64,000 nucleotides of DNA from Streptomyces tropicalis (GTDB lineage: Bacteria; Actinomycetota; Actinomycetes; Streptomycetales; Streptomycetaceae). Under the pieces are notes generated by a model, which made no database searches, was not told the DNA's origin, and worked only from the letters and a program-made list of their open reading frames with translations. A program made the translations under genes and the position numbers. Location: NCBI RefSeq assembly GCF_029269835.1, contig NZ_JARJBB010000015.1, forward strand, positions 100,691 through 164,690, read 5' to 3'. Within the stretch, counting starts at the first letter, position 1, and each line of letters opens with the position of its first letter. Of the stretch, positions 16,616 to 25,030 are shown piece after piece.

Positions 16616-18052
16616 TCATGTCCGCGGAGCGTGTCGGGCGACCGGGGCCGGGCGCCAGGTGGGCGGGCGGAGCGCCGGTACGTGCGCCCCGCGCACCTCG
16701 GCGTACTCGGTGTTGGCCGCGAGGAGTTGGCGTCGGGCGGCACGCGGGTCGCGCTCCTGATGCGCCGTCATGTGGGCGGCGACCATGCCGGCGGCGACGG
16801 GGGTGGCGAAGGACGTCCCGCTCCAGTGCGCGAGCCCTTCGAACATCACCTGGTCGGCCTTGCCGGACCGGGCCCCGCGCTCCTCGCTCAACACACCGGT
16901 GTGGCGCGGGAACTGGCAGGTGCAGGCGTAGCCGAAGCCGTAGCGGCAGGCGTCGTAGGTGGAGTGCTGGTAGACGTACGGGACGGGCGCGGCGAAGCCG
17001 GTGAGGGCGCTGGTGAGCCGCTCGCCGGGGGCGTACGCCTTCACCCAGTGGCCGTGGTTGCTGAAGCAGGCGCCGTGTTCGCCGTCGCCGCGCAGCGCGC
17101 CGACGGACAGCACCACGTCGGCGAAGTCGGGCTGGTCGGCGTAGGCGGCGGGCCAGAAGGGCGTGGCGCTGGAGTTGTTGCCGGCGGCCGCCACGAGCAG
17201 GGTGTCGCGGGTGCGCAGTGCCTCCATGAAGGCGTGCACGCCGAGCAGTTGGTCGGTGCGGCCGTTGGAGGTGCCGGCGGAAAGACTGATGAGATCGGGC
17301 CAGCCGTGCGTGTCGACGGCCTCGAAGAGCCGGTGCCCGAACTCGGACTCCAGGACGGCGCCGGCGTCGTCGAGGGTGCCGAGCACGGTGATGTCGGTGC
17401 TGGGGGCGACGGCGGCGACGAGCCCGGCGATGAAGGTGCCGTGGCCGACGTACTGCCCGAGGACGCCCCGGTCGTCGCACTCGGTGGTCTGGGTGTCGCC
17501 GTCGACGTGCGCGAGAAGCGGCAGGGAGCGGTAGTCGTGCATGAGGCCGGTGTCGATGACGAGGACGCCGACCGCTCCGTCCGCGTCGTACGGCGTGTCC
17601 GCGGGCGCCGGGTTGGTGCCCGCGCCGAGCGGGGCGGGCACGGGCTCGTCGCCGGGACAGGCGTTGACCGCGACGGACACCACGTGGTTGCGGCTCACCA
17701 GCCGCCTCCCGGCGCGGCCCTCGTGCTGCCGCAGCGCCCGCAGCGCGTGTCCGACGGCGGGGTCGCCGCTGCGGTCGCCCTCGCCGGGGTCGCCCACGCG
17801 GATGCGGGTGACGCCCGAGCGGTTGGTGTCCGGGCCGCTCCGGCGCACGTGGTCGGCGCTCAGGCCGGCCGTCCCGGCGAAGTGGCTCCGCACGGCGTCC
17901 TCGACCAGGCGGGCCTCCTCTCCGTCACGGGCGAGGACGACGCCCTTCTCGTAGAGGAACTCGGCGGAGTCGTCGGGCCCCATCGCCAGGGGGACGCCGG
18001 GCATCGCCCGCTGGATCTGGTCGAACTGCTCGTGGAATCGCTGTGGTGCCAT
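16616..18052 (-). CDS. S8 family serine peptidase (subtilase), apparently cytoplasmic
   Basis: 478 aa from ATG 18052 (GGGAGGG 8 nt upstream). The subtilisin triad is present: Asp167 in VLVIDTGLM, His204 in YVGHGTFIAG and Ser414 in WSGTSFATPVAAG, with the oxyanion Asn292 in AAAGNN. Residues 1-150 form an N-terminal extension (MAPQRFHEQFDQIQRAMPGV, LVEDAVRSHFAG) without a signal peptide, so the enzyme probably acts inside the cell. An insertion at about 366-383 is rich in Cys and aromatics (YDACRYGFGYACTC). It is divergent from the CHAT protease gene across 111 bp and leads the sigma-factor operon. A protease activated by or acting on its neighbours is inference. Confidence 0.9.
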   Translation of the reverse strand: MAPQRFHEQFDQIQRAMPGVPLAMGPDDSAEFLYEKGVVLARDGEEARLVEDAVRSHFAGTAGLSADHVRRSGPDTNRSGVTRIRVGDPGEGDRSGDPAVGHALRALRQHEGRAGRRLVSRNHVVSVAVNACPGDEPVPAPLGAGTNPAPADTPYDADGAVGVLVIDTGLMHDYRSLPLLAHVDGDTQTTECDDRGVLGQYVGHGTFIAGLVAAVAPSTDITVLGTLDDAGAVLESEFGHRLFEAVDTHGWPDLISLSAGTSNGRTDQLLGVHAFMEALRTRDTLLVAAAGNNSSATPFWPAAYADQPDFADVVLSVGALRGDGEHGACFSNHGHWVKAYAPGERLTSALTGFAAPVPYVYQHSTYDACRYGFGYACTCQFPRHTGVLSEERGARSGKADQVMFEGLAHWSGTSFATPVAAGMVAAHMTAHQERDPRAARRQLLAANTEYAEVRGAHVPALRPPTWRPAPVARHAPRT

Positions 18053-18163
18053 GGCGCGTTCCCTCCCGTGGTGGCGGTGGTCGACAGTCTGAGCCGCGGG
18101 GGCCCCGCGTGATACAGCGCAGCACCGTATGACGCGGTCACGGCGGCCACTACCATCCGTGGG
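18053..18163. promoter_or_regulatory. divergent promoter region between subtilase and CHAT genes
   Basis: Only 111 bp serve both genes. TACCAT at 18151-18156 is a plausible -10 whose start would fall at or next to GTG 18164, so the CHAT mRNA may be leaderless. The sequence TGTATCACG (minus strand, about 18110-18118) could be the -10 area for the subtilase. Confidence 0.35.
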
Positions 18164-20767
18164 GTGAGTGCGGGAAGCGAGGCGGTGCTCGACCTTCTGC
18201 CGATGGTGTTCGCGGCGCCCGGCGAGGCCCTGGCGCAGGCCACGGAGGTGCTGGACGACCGTCCGCCGCCGCTGCACGCCTCGGTGGCGCACCAGGTCAT
18301 CGGCATCTGGCAGCGCGACTTCGGCGATCTGCGCCTGGCGTTGCGGCATCTGCGGCGGGCCCGGGACCTGGCGGCGCGCGCGGACTCCGCCGACCGGGAG
18401 GCCGACGTCCTGGCCACGCTGGGGGTCGCGTTGGTGCACGCGGGGCGCACCCGGCAGGGTCTGGAGGCGTTCGACCGCGGGGTCGCGCGGGGCACCGGGC
18501 ACACGCGGGCCCGGGTCCTGTACCGGCGGGCGTACGTGTGGTGGGTGCTGGGCCGCCACTCCGAGGCGCTGGAGGACGTGCGCCGGGCCGTTCCCGTCCT
18601 CCGGCAGGCGGACGACGTGATCTGGACGGCGCGGGCGCTCACCCTGCGGGCCACGGTGCATCTGGCGCTGGGCGCGGTGGAGCGGGCCGACGCCGACTTC
18701 TCCGCGGCCGAGGTGCTGTGGGACACCACCGGCCAGGAGCACGACAAGGCGGACGCGGTGGAGAGCCGGGGTCTCGCGGCCTTCCGGCGCGGCGACATCC
18801 CGGCGGCGCTGCGGCTGCTGGACGAGGCGGAGGAGCGGTACGGCAAGCTCGGCACGCCGACGTTCATGCTCGACATCCGCCGCTGCGAGGTGCTGATGGC
18901 CGCCGGGCTCGCCCCGGAGGCGCTGGCCGAGGCGGACACCGCGATCGCCCGGCTCGACCGTATCGGGGGGCAGTCGACCCGGAAGGCGGAGCTGCTGCTG
19001 GCCGCGGCCCGCGCGGCGCGGCTGACCGGCGACCCGCACACGGCGCTCGCGCGGGCGGCCGTGGCCGTCCGGTTGTTCGCCGGGCAGCGGCGCGCCTGGT
19101 GGGAGACACACGCCCGGCTGGTGCTGATCGAGGCGAGGGCGGGCACCGGCCGGCGCACCGGCCGGATGGTCGCGGACGCCGCCGCCGTCGCCGAGCGGCT
19201 GAGGTCCTTCGGCTCCCCGGCCGCGCCGGAGGCGTCGCTGCTGGCCGGCCGGATCGCCCTGGCGCTGGGGCGTCCGGCCGATGCGGAGCGGCACTTGGCG
19301 GTCGCCGCGCGCAGCCGGTACGGCGGTCCGCCGCTCGCCCGGATGACCGGCTGGGCCGCGCAGGCGCTGCGGGCCCGAGCGGCCGGTTCGGGCCGGGGCG
19401 TGCTGGAGGCGTGCCGGCGCGGCCTGGACGTCCTGGACGACCACCGGATGACGCTCGGCGCCTCGGAGTTGCGGGCGCGTGCGACGGCGCAGGGCACCGA
19501 ACTGGCCGCGCTGGCCCAGGAGGCGTGCCTCGCGTCGGGCGATCCGCGGCGGCTGCTGGCGTGGAGCGAGCGCTGGCGGGCCACGGTGCTGTCCGCGCCG
19601 CCCACCCGGCCGCCCGCGGACCCGGCGCTGCTGAGCGGGCTCACGGCCTTCCGGGAGATCGCGGCGCGGGCCGAGGGGGCCCGGCAGGACGGCCGGCCGG
19701 TGCCCGCGCTGGACCGTGAACAGCGGCGTCTGGAGAGGGAGATCAGGTCCCGCACGCTGCGGCTGCGCGGCGCGGCTCCGGGCACGGGCGACCGCTTCGA
19801 CCCACGGGCCCTGCTGGCACGGCTCGGTGACGGACGGCTCGTCGAACTCGCCGTGCTGGACGGGCGGGTGCACGTGCTGCTGTGCGGGGCGGGCCGGGTC
19901 CGGCGCTACGAGGCCGGACGGCTCGCGGACGCGGTGGCGGAGGCCGAGCACGTGCAGGCCGGGCTGCGGCGCCTCGCGCACCCCGGCGGCCAGGCCCGGC
20001 TGCCGCTGGTCGAGGCGGCGGGGCGGCGGCTGGAGGAGCTGCTGCTGGGCCCGGCCGCCCGGCACCTGGGCTCCGGCCCGGTGGTGGTCGTGCCGCCGGC
20101 CTCGCTGCACCGGGTGCCGTGGGCGCTGCTGCCGTCGCTGCGCGAGCGGGTGCTGAGCGTGTCGCCGTCGGCGAGCAGCTGGCTGCGCGCGGGGGCCGTG
20201 CGTCCCCCGGCGGGCGGCCGGCAGGTGCTGGTGCGCGGTCCGGGGCTGGCCACCGGCGGCGCGGAGGTGCCGGAGCTGGCGGGCCGCTACGGCGCGCCGA
20301 CGGTGCTGGAGGGCGGCTCGGCGCGCGCGGCGCGGGTGCTGCGGGAGCTCGACGGGGCGACGCTCGCCCACATCGCCGCGCACGGCGCCTTCCGGGCCGA
20401 CAGCCCGCTCTTCTCGTCCCTGGCGATGGCGGACGGCCCGCTCATCGTGCACGACTTCGAACGGCTCGCCCGCAGCCCGTACCGGATCATCCTGTCCTGC
20501 TGCGACACGGCCCGCTTCGCTTCGGTCGGCGCCGACGAACTCCTCGGTCTGGTGTCCGCGTTGCTGCCGCTGGGCACGGCGGGCGTGGTGGCGTGCAGCG
20601 CACCCGTCAACGACGCGGCGGTGGTCCCGTTGATGCTGGCCCTGCACAAGGGCCTGGACGCGGGCCTGTCCCTCGCGGAGTCCCTCCGCGACGCCCGCTC
20701 CGCCCTCCCGGGCGACGCGGTCCACCAGTCCACGGGCTGGGCGTTCACGGCCTTCGGAGCGGCCTGA
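18164..20767 (+). CDS. TPR-CHAT domain protein (caspase-like protease)
   Basis: 867 aa from GTG 18164. Residues about 1-450 are helical TPR-like repeats (ADVLATLGVALVHAGRTRQG, RARVLYRRAYVWWVLGRHSEA, ALRLLDEAEERYGKLG). The C-terminal about 320 residues are a CHAT domain with HIAAHGAF (His736/His740) and ILSCCDTARF (Cys779/Cys780) as the catalytic His-Cys dyad, then VACSAPVNDAAVVPLM. CHAT proteases are caspase/separase relatives, including the Cas-associated TPR-CHAT. The divergent subtilase, sigma factor and companion make a compact locus, suggesting protease signalling or abortive-type defence (inference). The gene ends at a strong hairpin next to tRNA-Pro. Confidence 0.9.
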   Translation: MSAGSEAVLDLLPMVFAAPGEALAQATEVLDDRPPPLHASVAHQVIGIWQRDFGDLRLALRHLRRARDLAARADSADREADVLATLGVALVHAGRTRQGLEAFDRGVARGTGHTRARVLYRRAYVWWVLGRHSEALEDVRRAVPVLRQADDVIWTARALTLRATVHLALGAVERADADFSAAEVLWDTTGQEHDKADAVESRGLAAFRRGDIPAALRLLDEAEERYGKLGTPTFMLDIRRCEVLMAAGLAPEALAEADTAIARLDRIGGQSTRKAELLLAAARAARLTGDPHTALARAAVAVRLFAGQRRAWWETHARLVLIEARAGTGRRTGRMVADAAAVAERLRSFGSPAAPEASLLAGRIALALGRPADAERHLAVAARSRYGGPPLARMTGWAAQALRARAAGSGRGVLEACRRGLDVLDDHRMTLGASELRARATAQGTELAALAQEACLASGDPRRLLAWSERWRATVLSAPPTRPPADPALLSGLTAFREIAARAEGARQDGRPVPALDREQRRLEREIRSRTLRLRGAAPGTGDRFDPRALLARLGDGRLVELAVLDGRVHVLLCGAGRVRRYEAGRLADAVAEAEHVQAGLRRLAHPGGQARLPLVEAAGRRLEELLLGPAARHLGSGPVVVVPPASLHRVPWALLPSLRERVLSVSPSASSWLRAGAVRPPAGGRQVLVRGPGLATGGAEVPELAGRYGAPTVLEGGSARAARVLRELDGATLAHIAAHGAFRADSPLFSSLAMADGPLIVHDFERLARSPYRIILSCCDTARFASVGADELLGLVSALLPLGTAGVVACSAPVNDAAVVPLMLALHKGLDAGLSLAESLRDARSALPGDAVHQSTGWAFTAFGAA

Positions 20768-20789
20768 GCGATGCCCCGGAAAACGGTCA

Positions 20790-20813
20790 GGAGGGGTCCC
20801 TCGGGACCCCTCC
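20790..20813. terminator. bidirectional terminator between CHAT gene and tRNA-Pro
   Basis: GGAGGGGTCCC and GGGACCCCTCC form a perfect 11-bp stem with a TC loop. It lies 23 nt past the CHAT stop on the plus strand and 18 nt past the tRNA 3' end on the minus strand. Confidence 0.8.
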
Positions 20814-20830
20814 GAACCGCTCTGCCGCTG

Positions 20831-20904
<74 letters not shown>

Positions 20905-21017
20905 GTGCGTCCCCACGGTGTCCCGTGTGAACGACCAGGTGAAGCCTACCGCACGCGGACCGGTGGGCCGGTCGCGGGCCGCGTGGCGGCCCCGGCGGGT
21001 ACGGGGTCCCGGGGCGT

Positions 21018-21586
21018 TCAGGGGTTCAGCGGGTGGTTCGGGGCCGGGGCGGTCGCGATGCCGACGAGTTCCGGCGGGGTCCACGGGCGGAAGGGGTCCG
21101 CGTAGAGCTGTTCCACGAACGCCGGGTCGGTGACGTGGTCGTGCAGGCCGGAGGTCGAGTCGCCGAGCATGCGCAGGGTGATCCGGTCGCCGCGCGGCAG
21201 GTCGGGCAGCCGGCGGGAGACCGGGTCGTCGAGGCCCACCGTGTGCTCGTCGACGAGCTGGCAGCACGGTGCCGAGGTAGGCGATGCCGGCCGGGCCGAC
21301 CCGGACGTGCATGCCGGGCGTGGCCGGGACTCCGGACTCCGGACACCGGCTCGCCGGCGGCCGCGGTCACCACCTCGTGCCCGTCGACGGTGACCCGGGC
21401 CAGGGCGGACCTGAGGTCCAGGTCGCGGGGTGCCGTCCGGACGATGTCGGCGACCGTGCGGGCCCGGTCGTCCCCGGGCCGGTCGGTCGCGGTGCAGCCG
21501 GGTCCGGGCGGGGCTGCGGGGGCCGTGGCAGCCGCGGTGGCGGGGAGCGCGGCGGCGCACAGCAGGGCGGTCCGCCTACGCACCAT
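21018..21586 (-). pseudogene. class C beta-lactamase/serine hydrolase remnant
   Basis: The remains of a secreted serine beta-lactamase-family gene are split over three frames. The N-terminal part starts at ATG 21586 with a signal peptide (MVRRRTALLCAAALPATAAA) and a domain start (VADIVRTAPRDLDLRSALARV). The middle (MHVRVGPAGIAYLGTVL) is in a second frame, and QLVDEHTVGLDDPVSRRLPD with LRMLGDSTSGLHDHV is in a third. The third frame stops at 21018 after APNHPLNP, before the YxN and KTG/HxG motifs. At least two frameshifts and a lost C-terminal half mean no active enzyme. A full-length homologue is present at 28570-29823. Confidence 0.8.
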
Positions 21587-21801
21587 GGGTCCGCTGTGCG
21601 CGCGGCGGCGCGACCCGGCCCGGTGGGGCAGGGACGACGGGCAGGACGATCGGGCGGAGCGGAGGACAGCGGACGGAGCGGAGGACATCGGGCGGCACGG
21701 CACGGCGGCTCCGGGCGGCCGGCGGGACACAATGGCGTCGCGGCGGCCCGGGCCCCACTCCCGCGGCTCCGCGTCCGGACGACACCGAAGGAGCAGGCAG
21801 C

Positions 21802-22215
21802 ATGGCCGCGTCGGCACAGAGGATCACCCCGTTCCTGATGTTCGAGGGCCGCGCCCAGGAGGCGATGGACTTCTACGTCTCGCTCTTCGACGACGCGAAG
21901 GTCGTCCGCGTCACCCGCTACGGCCCCGACGGCCCCGGCGCCGAGGGCACCGTCCGGCACGCCGTGTTCTCGCTGGCGGGCCGGGACTTCCAGTGCATCG
22001 ACAGCGCGGGGCACGACTTCGGCTTCACCCCCGCGCTGTCGCTCGCCGTGGAGTGCGGAAGCGAGGAGGAGATCGACCGGCTGTACGCCGCGCTCGCCGA
22101 GGGCGGTTCGGAGCTCATGCCGCTGGGGTCGTACGGCTTCAGCGCCAAGTTCGGCTGGGTGAACGACCGGTTCGGCGTCTCCTGGCAGCTGACGCTTCCC
22201 GGGGAGCCTTCCTGA
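21802..22215 (+). CDS. VOC family protein (PhnB/3-demethylubiquinone methyltransferase-like)
   Basis: 137 aa from ATG 21802, with GAAGGAG about 8 nt upstream. Features include RITPFLMFEGRAQEAMDFYVSLFDDAKV, FSLAGRDFQCIDS, SLAVECGSEEEIDRLYAALAEGG and FGWVNDRFGVSWQL, typical of the DUF (3-dmu-9_3-mt) branch of glyoxalase/dioxygenase-fold proteins. Substrate and metal use cannot be read from the sequence. It is a single gene downstream of the beta-lactamase remnant and divergent from it. Confidence 0.88.
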   Translation: MAASAQRITPFLMFEGRAQEAMDFYVSLFDDAKVVRVTRYGPDGPGAEGTVRHAVFSLAGRDFQCIDSAGHDFGFTPALSLAVECGSEEEIDRLYAALAEGGSELMPLGSYGFSAKFGWVNDRFGVSWQLTLPGEPS

Positions 22216-22412
22216 CGGGTCGTCACGCGCCGGGGCCCGAGGGACGCCGTGACCTCGGGCGTCGGCGGGCGGCGGGCCGTGCGGCCTCGTTCCCGGGGAC
22301 GTCCCCGGTGTCCCCGGGACGCGGGGACGACATCACGGGCCGCCACCCCGGAAACGCTGGGTGACGAGTGATCACGTCATGTGGTCGCTGGAACGACAGC
22401 CCGGAGGTTTCC

Positions 22413-22913
22413 ATGATCCGACGGTCCCTCACCGGTGGCCTGCTGACGGCGGTCGCGGTCCTCGCGCTCGCGCCCTCGGCGCACGCCGCCCCGGTCGCCC
22501 CGGTCCCGCAGGTTTCGGCGTCCGCGGCCGCACCCCGTCTGCTCCCCGCGCCGGTGACCCTCCCCGCGGGGCAGGCGCCCGCCGCGCACCGGGCCGTGCG
22601 TCCGGTGCACCGTCTCCACCCGGCCCGGCGGACGCACTGCCTCCGCCCCATCGGCCGGCTCACCGTCCACCGCCGGGTGCTGCAGCCGGTCGGGCGGGTG
22701 ACCACCGTGCACTTCCCGCTCAACGTGCGCAGCGGGCCGGGCACCGGCTACCGGGTGATCGGGGTCCGGCACGCGCACCGCGCGCTGGCACTGACCTGCC
22801 GGACCCACGGCTCCTGGGTGCGGGGCAACCGGCAGTGGTACCGGCTGACGTACGCACGGGGCTGGGTCTCCGCCCGTTACGTGCGCGTCCGCACCGCCCT
22901 GCCCTGGTGCTGA
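22413..22913 (+). CDS. secreted SH3-like domain protein
   Basis: 166 aa from ATG 22413 with CCGGAGG 7 nt upstream. A Sec signal peptide (RRSLTGGLLTAVAVLALAPS, cleavage after about AHA25) is followed by a basic Pro/His/Arg-rich linker. A bacterial SH3-type fold occupies about residues 105-160: FPLNVRSGPGTGYRVIGV, SWVRGNRQWYRLTYARGWVSARYV. Such domains bind cell-wall peptide. Function is otherwise unknown. A perfect terminator follows at 22966. Confidence 0.8.
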   Translation: MIRRSLTGGLLTAVAVLALAPSAHAAPVAPVPQVSASAAAPRLLPAPVTLPAGQAPAAHRAVRPVHRLHPARRTHCLRPIGRLTVHRRVLQPVGRVTTVHFPLNVRSGPGTGYRVIGVRHAHRALALTCRTHGSWVRGNRQWYRLTYARGWVSARYVRVRTALPWC

Positions 22914-22965
22914 CGCCGGGCAGGTCCGCACTCCCGTGGTCCTGACCCGCAGCACCTGACGGATC

Positions 22966-22999
22966 GGCCCGCCCGGGCCCGCACGCCCCCGGGCGGGCC
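22966..22999 (+). terminator. terminator hairpin after SH3-like gene
   Basis: GGCCCGCCCGGG and CCCGGGCGGGCC form a 12-bp perfect stem around a 10-nt loop, 53 nt past the stop. Confidence 0.7.
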
Positions 23000-23132
23000 C
23001 TCGACACGCCCGGCCCCCTCCGCCTCACCGTCCTCACCCTTCCCGGAGGTGTGGCGGCACCCCGAACCCGGGAAACCTTTCCGACAACCGGGGTGAAACG
23101 CCCAAAGCGGTAGCGGAGTCGGGAGACGCATC

Positions 23133-23885
23133 ATGCGGCAGCCCCCAGCAGCGGCACCGTCGGACGAGCAGCTCACGGCGTGCTTGCGCGAGCTCCGGGA
23201 CCGTACGGGGCTGAGCCTGGCGGCACTGGCTCAGCGGACGCCGTACAGCAAGTCCGCCTGGCACCGCTACCTCACCGGGATCAAGCCCCCGCCCCGCTCG
23301 GCCGTCGAGGCGCTCGCCCGGCTCGCCGGCGCGGATCCGGCCCGCGCGCTGGCCCTGTGGGAGACGGCGAGCGCGCCCGGGCCCGCGCAGGGAGGCGCGC
23401 CCGTCCCGGCGCGGACCGGGCGCGGCCCGCTGCCGGCGCTCACGGTGCTGGCCGCGGTGGCCGCGGTCGTGGCGGCCCTCGTCGCCCCCAGCGGGAGCGG
23501 TGTGCCGGGCGCGCGTGCGGTGATGGCCGGTCAGCGGTGCCACGGACGGGCCTGCCAGGGTGTGCTGCCCGGCGCCTCGGCGTGCGCCGGGGACGCCCAG
23601 ACCCGCAGCACCGTGGCCGACGCGGATTACACCGTGCGGCTGCGCTACTCGCCCTCCTGCGGCACCGCCTGGTCGCAGGTGCGGGTGAGCGGCGCGGTCG
23701 CCCGGGAGGTCTCGGTGCGGGCGGGCGAGGACGCGCTGTCCGCGACGTACTCCGCCGACGACGTGCGCGGGGACACCAGCCCGATGCTCGCGGTGCCCTC
23801 GCCGAGGGGCGTCGAGGCGTGTGCCGAGGTGGCCGGGAAGCTGGCGTGCACGGGCCTGGACGCCGACGCGGCCCAGCAGCCCTGA
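23133..23885 (+). CDS. helix-turn-helix membrane protein with extracytoplasmic DUF2690 domain
   Basis: 250 aa. An XRE-like HTH lies at about 10-60 (CLRELRDRTGLSLAALAQRT, SKSAWHRYLTGIKPPPR), then a linker and one membrane helix (about 103-122, LPALTVLAAVAAVVAALVAP). The outer DUF2690 domain has paired cysteines: QRCHGRACQGVLPGASACAGDAQT, then RYSPSCGTAWSQVRV, and a late VEACAEVAGKLACTG. The topology (DNA-binding inside, Cys-rich domain outside) suggests a one-component membrane sensor-regulator; this is inference, and no partner gene is coupled. ATG 23133 lacks a strong ribosome site (CGGAG at about 23116). Confidence 0.82.
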   Translation: MRQPPAAAPSDEQLTACLRELRDRTGLSLAALAQRTPYSKSAWHRYLTGIKPPPRSAVEALARLAGADPARALALWETASAPGPAQGGAPVPARTGRGPLPALTVLAAVAAVVAALVAPSGSGVPGARAVMAGQRCHGRACQGVLPGASACAGDAQTRSTVADADYTVRLRYSPSCGTAWSQVRVSGAVAREVSVRAGEDALSATYSADDVRGDTSPMLAVPSPRGVEACAEVAGKLACTGLDADAAQQP

Positions 23886-23952
23886 CCCCGCCGCGGGACC
23901 CGCCGGCGCCCAAGCACCCGTGGACGGCCGGCGCCCGTCACGCGGCCGAGCG

Positions 23953-23984
23953 GTGGGCGCGTGGGCGCGTGGGCGCGTGGGCGC
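23953..23984. repeat. four exact copies of 8-bp unit GTGGGCGC
   Basis: GTGGGCGC occurs four times head to tail, 3 bp before the stop codon of the minus-strand membrane protein at 23988. Such an array is prone to slippage; here it lies just outside the coding region. Confidence 0.9.
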
Positions 23985-23987
23985 CCC

Positions 23988-24500
23988 TCACTTGATGAGC
24001 GCGTTCGCCACGACCACGAACAGGCCGAGCAGCGCGTCGCCCACACCCGTGACGAGCGCCGCGGGCCAGCGGCGCCCCGCCCACCGGGCCGAGAGCAGGC
24101 CGAGCACGAACAGCAGCCCGATGTTGAAGACGAAGGCGGGCAGTTCGACCCGGTCGGCGGGCCACCAGCCCCAGCCGGCGCCCGCCAGGATCAGGGCGGT
24201 CGGCAGCATGGCCACGACGAGGGGCCACTCCGCGGCCAGGGCCCGCAGGGCCTGACCGCGCCGGCGCGGGCCGCGCTCGGCGATGTAGTGCGCGTAGCCG
24301 TGGGCCAGCGCGGAGGCGAAGGCGGTCACCAGCAGCCAGGCGGCGTCGTAGCGCCGGTCCCCGCGCGTGCTGTGCCCGTACTCGGTGAGCGCGGCCACCA
24401 TGGCACTGGCCACCACGGCGCCGTAGACACCGCCGAAGACCACCATGGAGCGGGTGTCGCGCGCGGGCGTGGTGCGGGCGGCCTGCGTGGTGTCCGCCAT
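23988..24500 (-). CDS. integral membrane protein, unknown function
   Basis: 170 aa from ATG 24500 (GGGGGC about 5 nt upstream). There are four or five hydrophobic helices: MVVFGGVYGAVVASAMVAAL, AAWLLVTAFASALAHGYAHYI, WPLVVAMLPTALILAGAGWG, FVFNIGLLFVLGLL and LVTGVGDALLGLFVVVANAL. The second holds a HGYAHY His pair. I recognise it only as a conserved Streptomyces membrane protein. It stands alone between the DUF2690 gene (convergent) and the cupin gene (divergent). Confidence 0.75.
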   Translation of the reverse strand: MADTTQAARTTPARDTRSMVVFGGVYGAVVASAMVAALTEYGHSTRGDRRYDAAWLLVTAFASALAHGYAHYIAERGPRRRGQALRALAAEWPLVVAMLPTALILAGAGWGWWPADRVELPAFVFNIGLLFVLGLLSARWAGRRWPAALVTGVGDALLGLFVVVANALIK

Positions 24501-24685
24501 GGGCTGCCCCCTTCGCGGGCGCGGAAGGACGGTCCTGTCCACGATCACCCGGCCCGCCTGCGGGCGCCACTCCACCGGGCGGCCGGGCGGCGCCGCGCCG
24601 GGGCGACGAAGTGTCAGGGCACCCGTGCCGATCACGGACACCCTGTCGACGTCGGCGGGTCGCGCGGCCCGGCTAGGGTCGCCGC

Positions 24686-25030
24686 ATGACCCACAGCTTC
24701 GCGCTCCACGTCCCCGACGCCGACCTCGTGCCCGAGCCGCTCGACCCGACGCAGATCGTGTCCGGCACGCCCGAGGTGACCGGGAAGGTGGTCTGGGAGT
24801 CGGCGGACGGCCGCCGGGCGCGCGGCATCTGGCAGATCACCCCCGGCGTGGTCACGGACACCGAGGCGGACGAGGTGTTCGTGGTGGTGAGCGGCTCGGC
24901 GACGATCGAGGTGGAGGACGGCCCGACGCTGCACGTCGGCCCGGGCGACATGGCGGTGCTGCGCGAGGGCGACCGGACGACCTGGACGGTGCACGAGACA
25001 CTGCGCAAGGTGTACGCCGTGACCCTCTGA
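24686..25030 (+). CDS. cupin-domain protein
   Basis: 114 aa, a single small beta-barrel. Cupin motif 1 region is GIWQITPGVVTDTEADEVFVVVSGSATIEV and motif 2 is LHVGPGDMAVLREGDRTTWTVHETLRKVY, fitting the EutQ-like Cupin_3 group with tryptophan and histidine near the metal/ligand site. The usual first HxH is replaced (V-T-D-T-E), so metal binding is uncertain. The role is unknown. Promoter sequence must lie in the 185 bp shared with the divergent membrane protein. Confidence 0.8.
   Translation: MTHSFALHVPDADLVPEPLDPTQIVSGTPEVTGKVVWESADGRRARGIWQITPGVVTDTEADEVFVVVSGSATIEVEDGPTLHVGPGDMAVLREGDRTTWTVHETLRKVYAVTL

Noticed and set aside
18053..20725. Upstream extension of the subtilase frame to 20725
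   Set aside because: It is antisense to the CHAT gene and compositionally artefactual; ATG 18052 has a proper ribosome site.
20905..21017. Integrative element at tRNA-Pro copy 1
   Set aside because: No integrase, no partial tRNA repeat (att) and no composition shift could be seen near any of the three tRNA genes.
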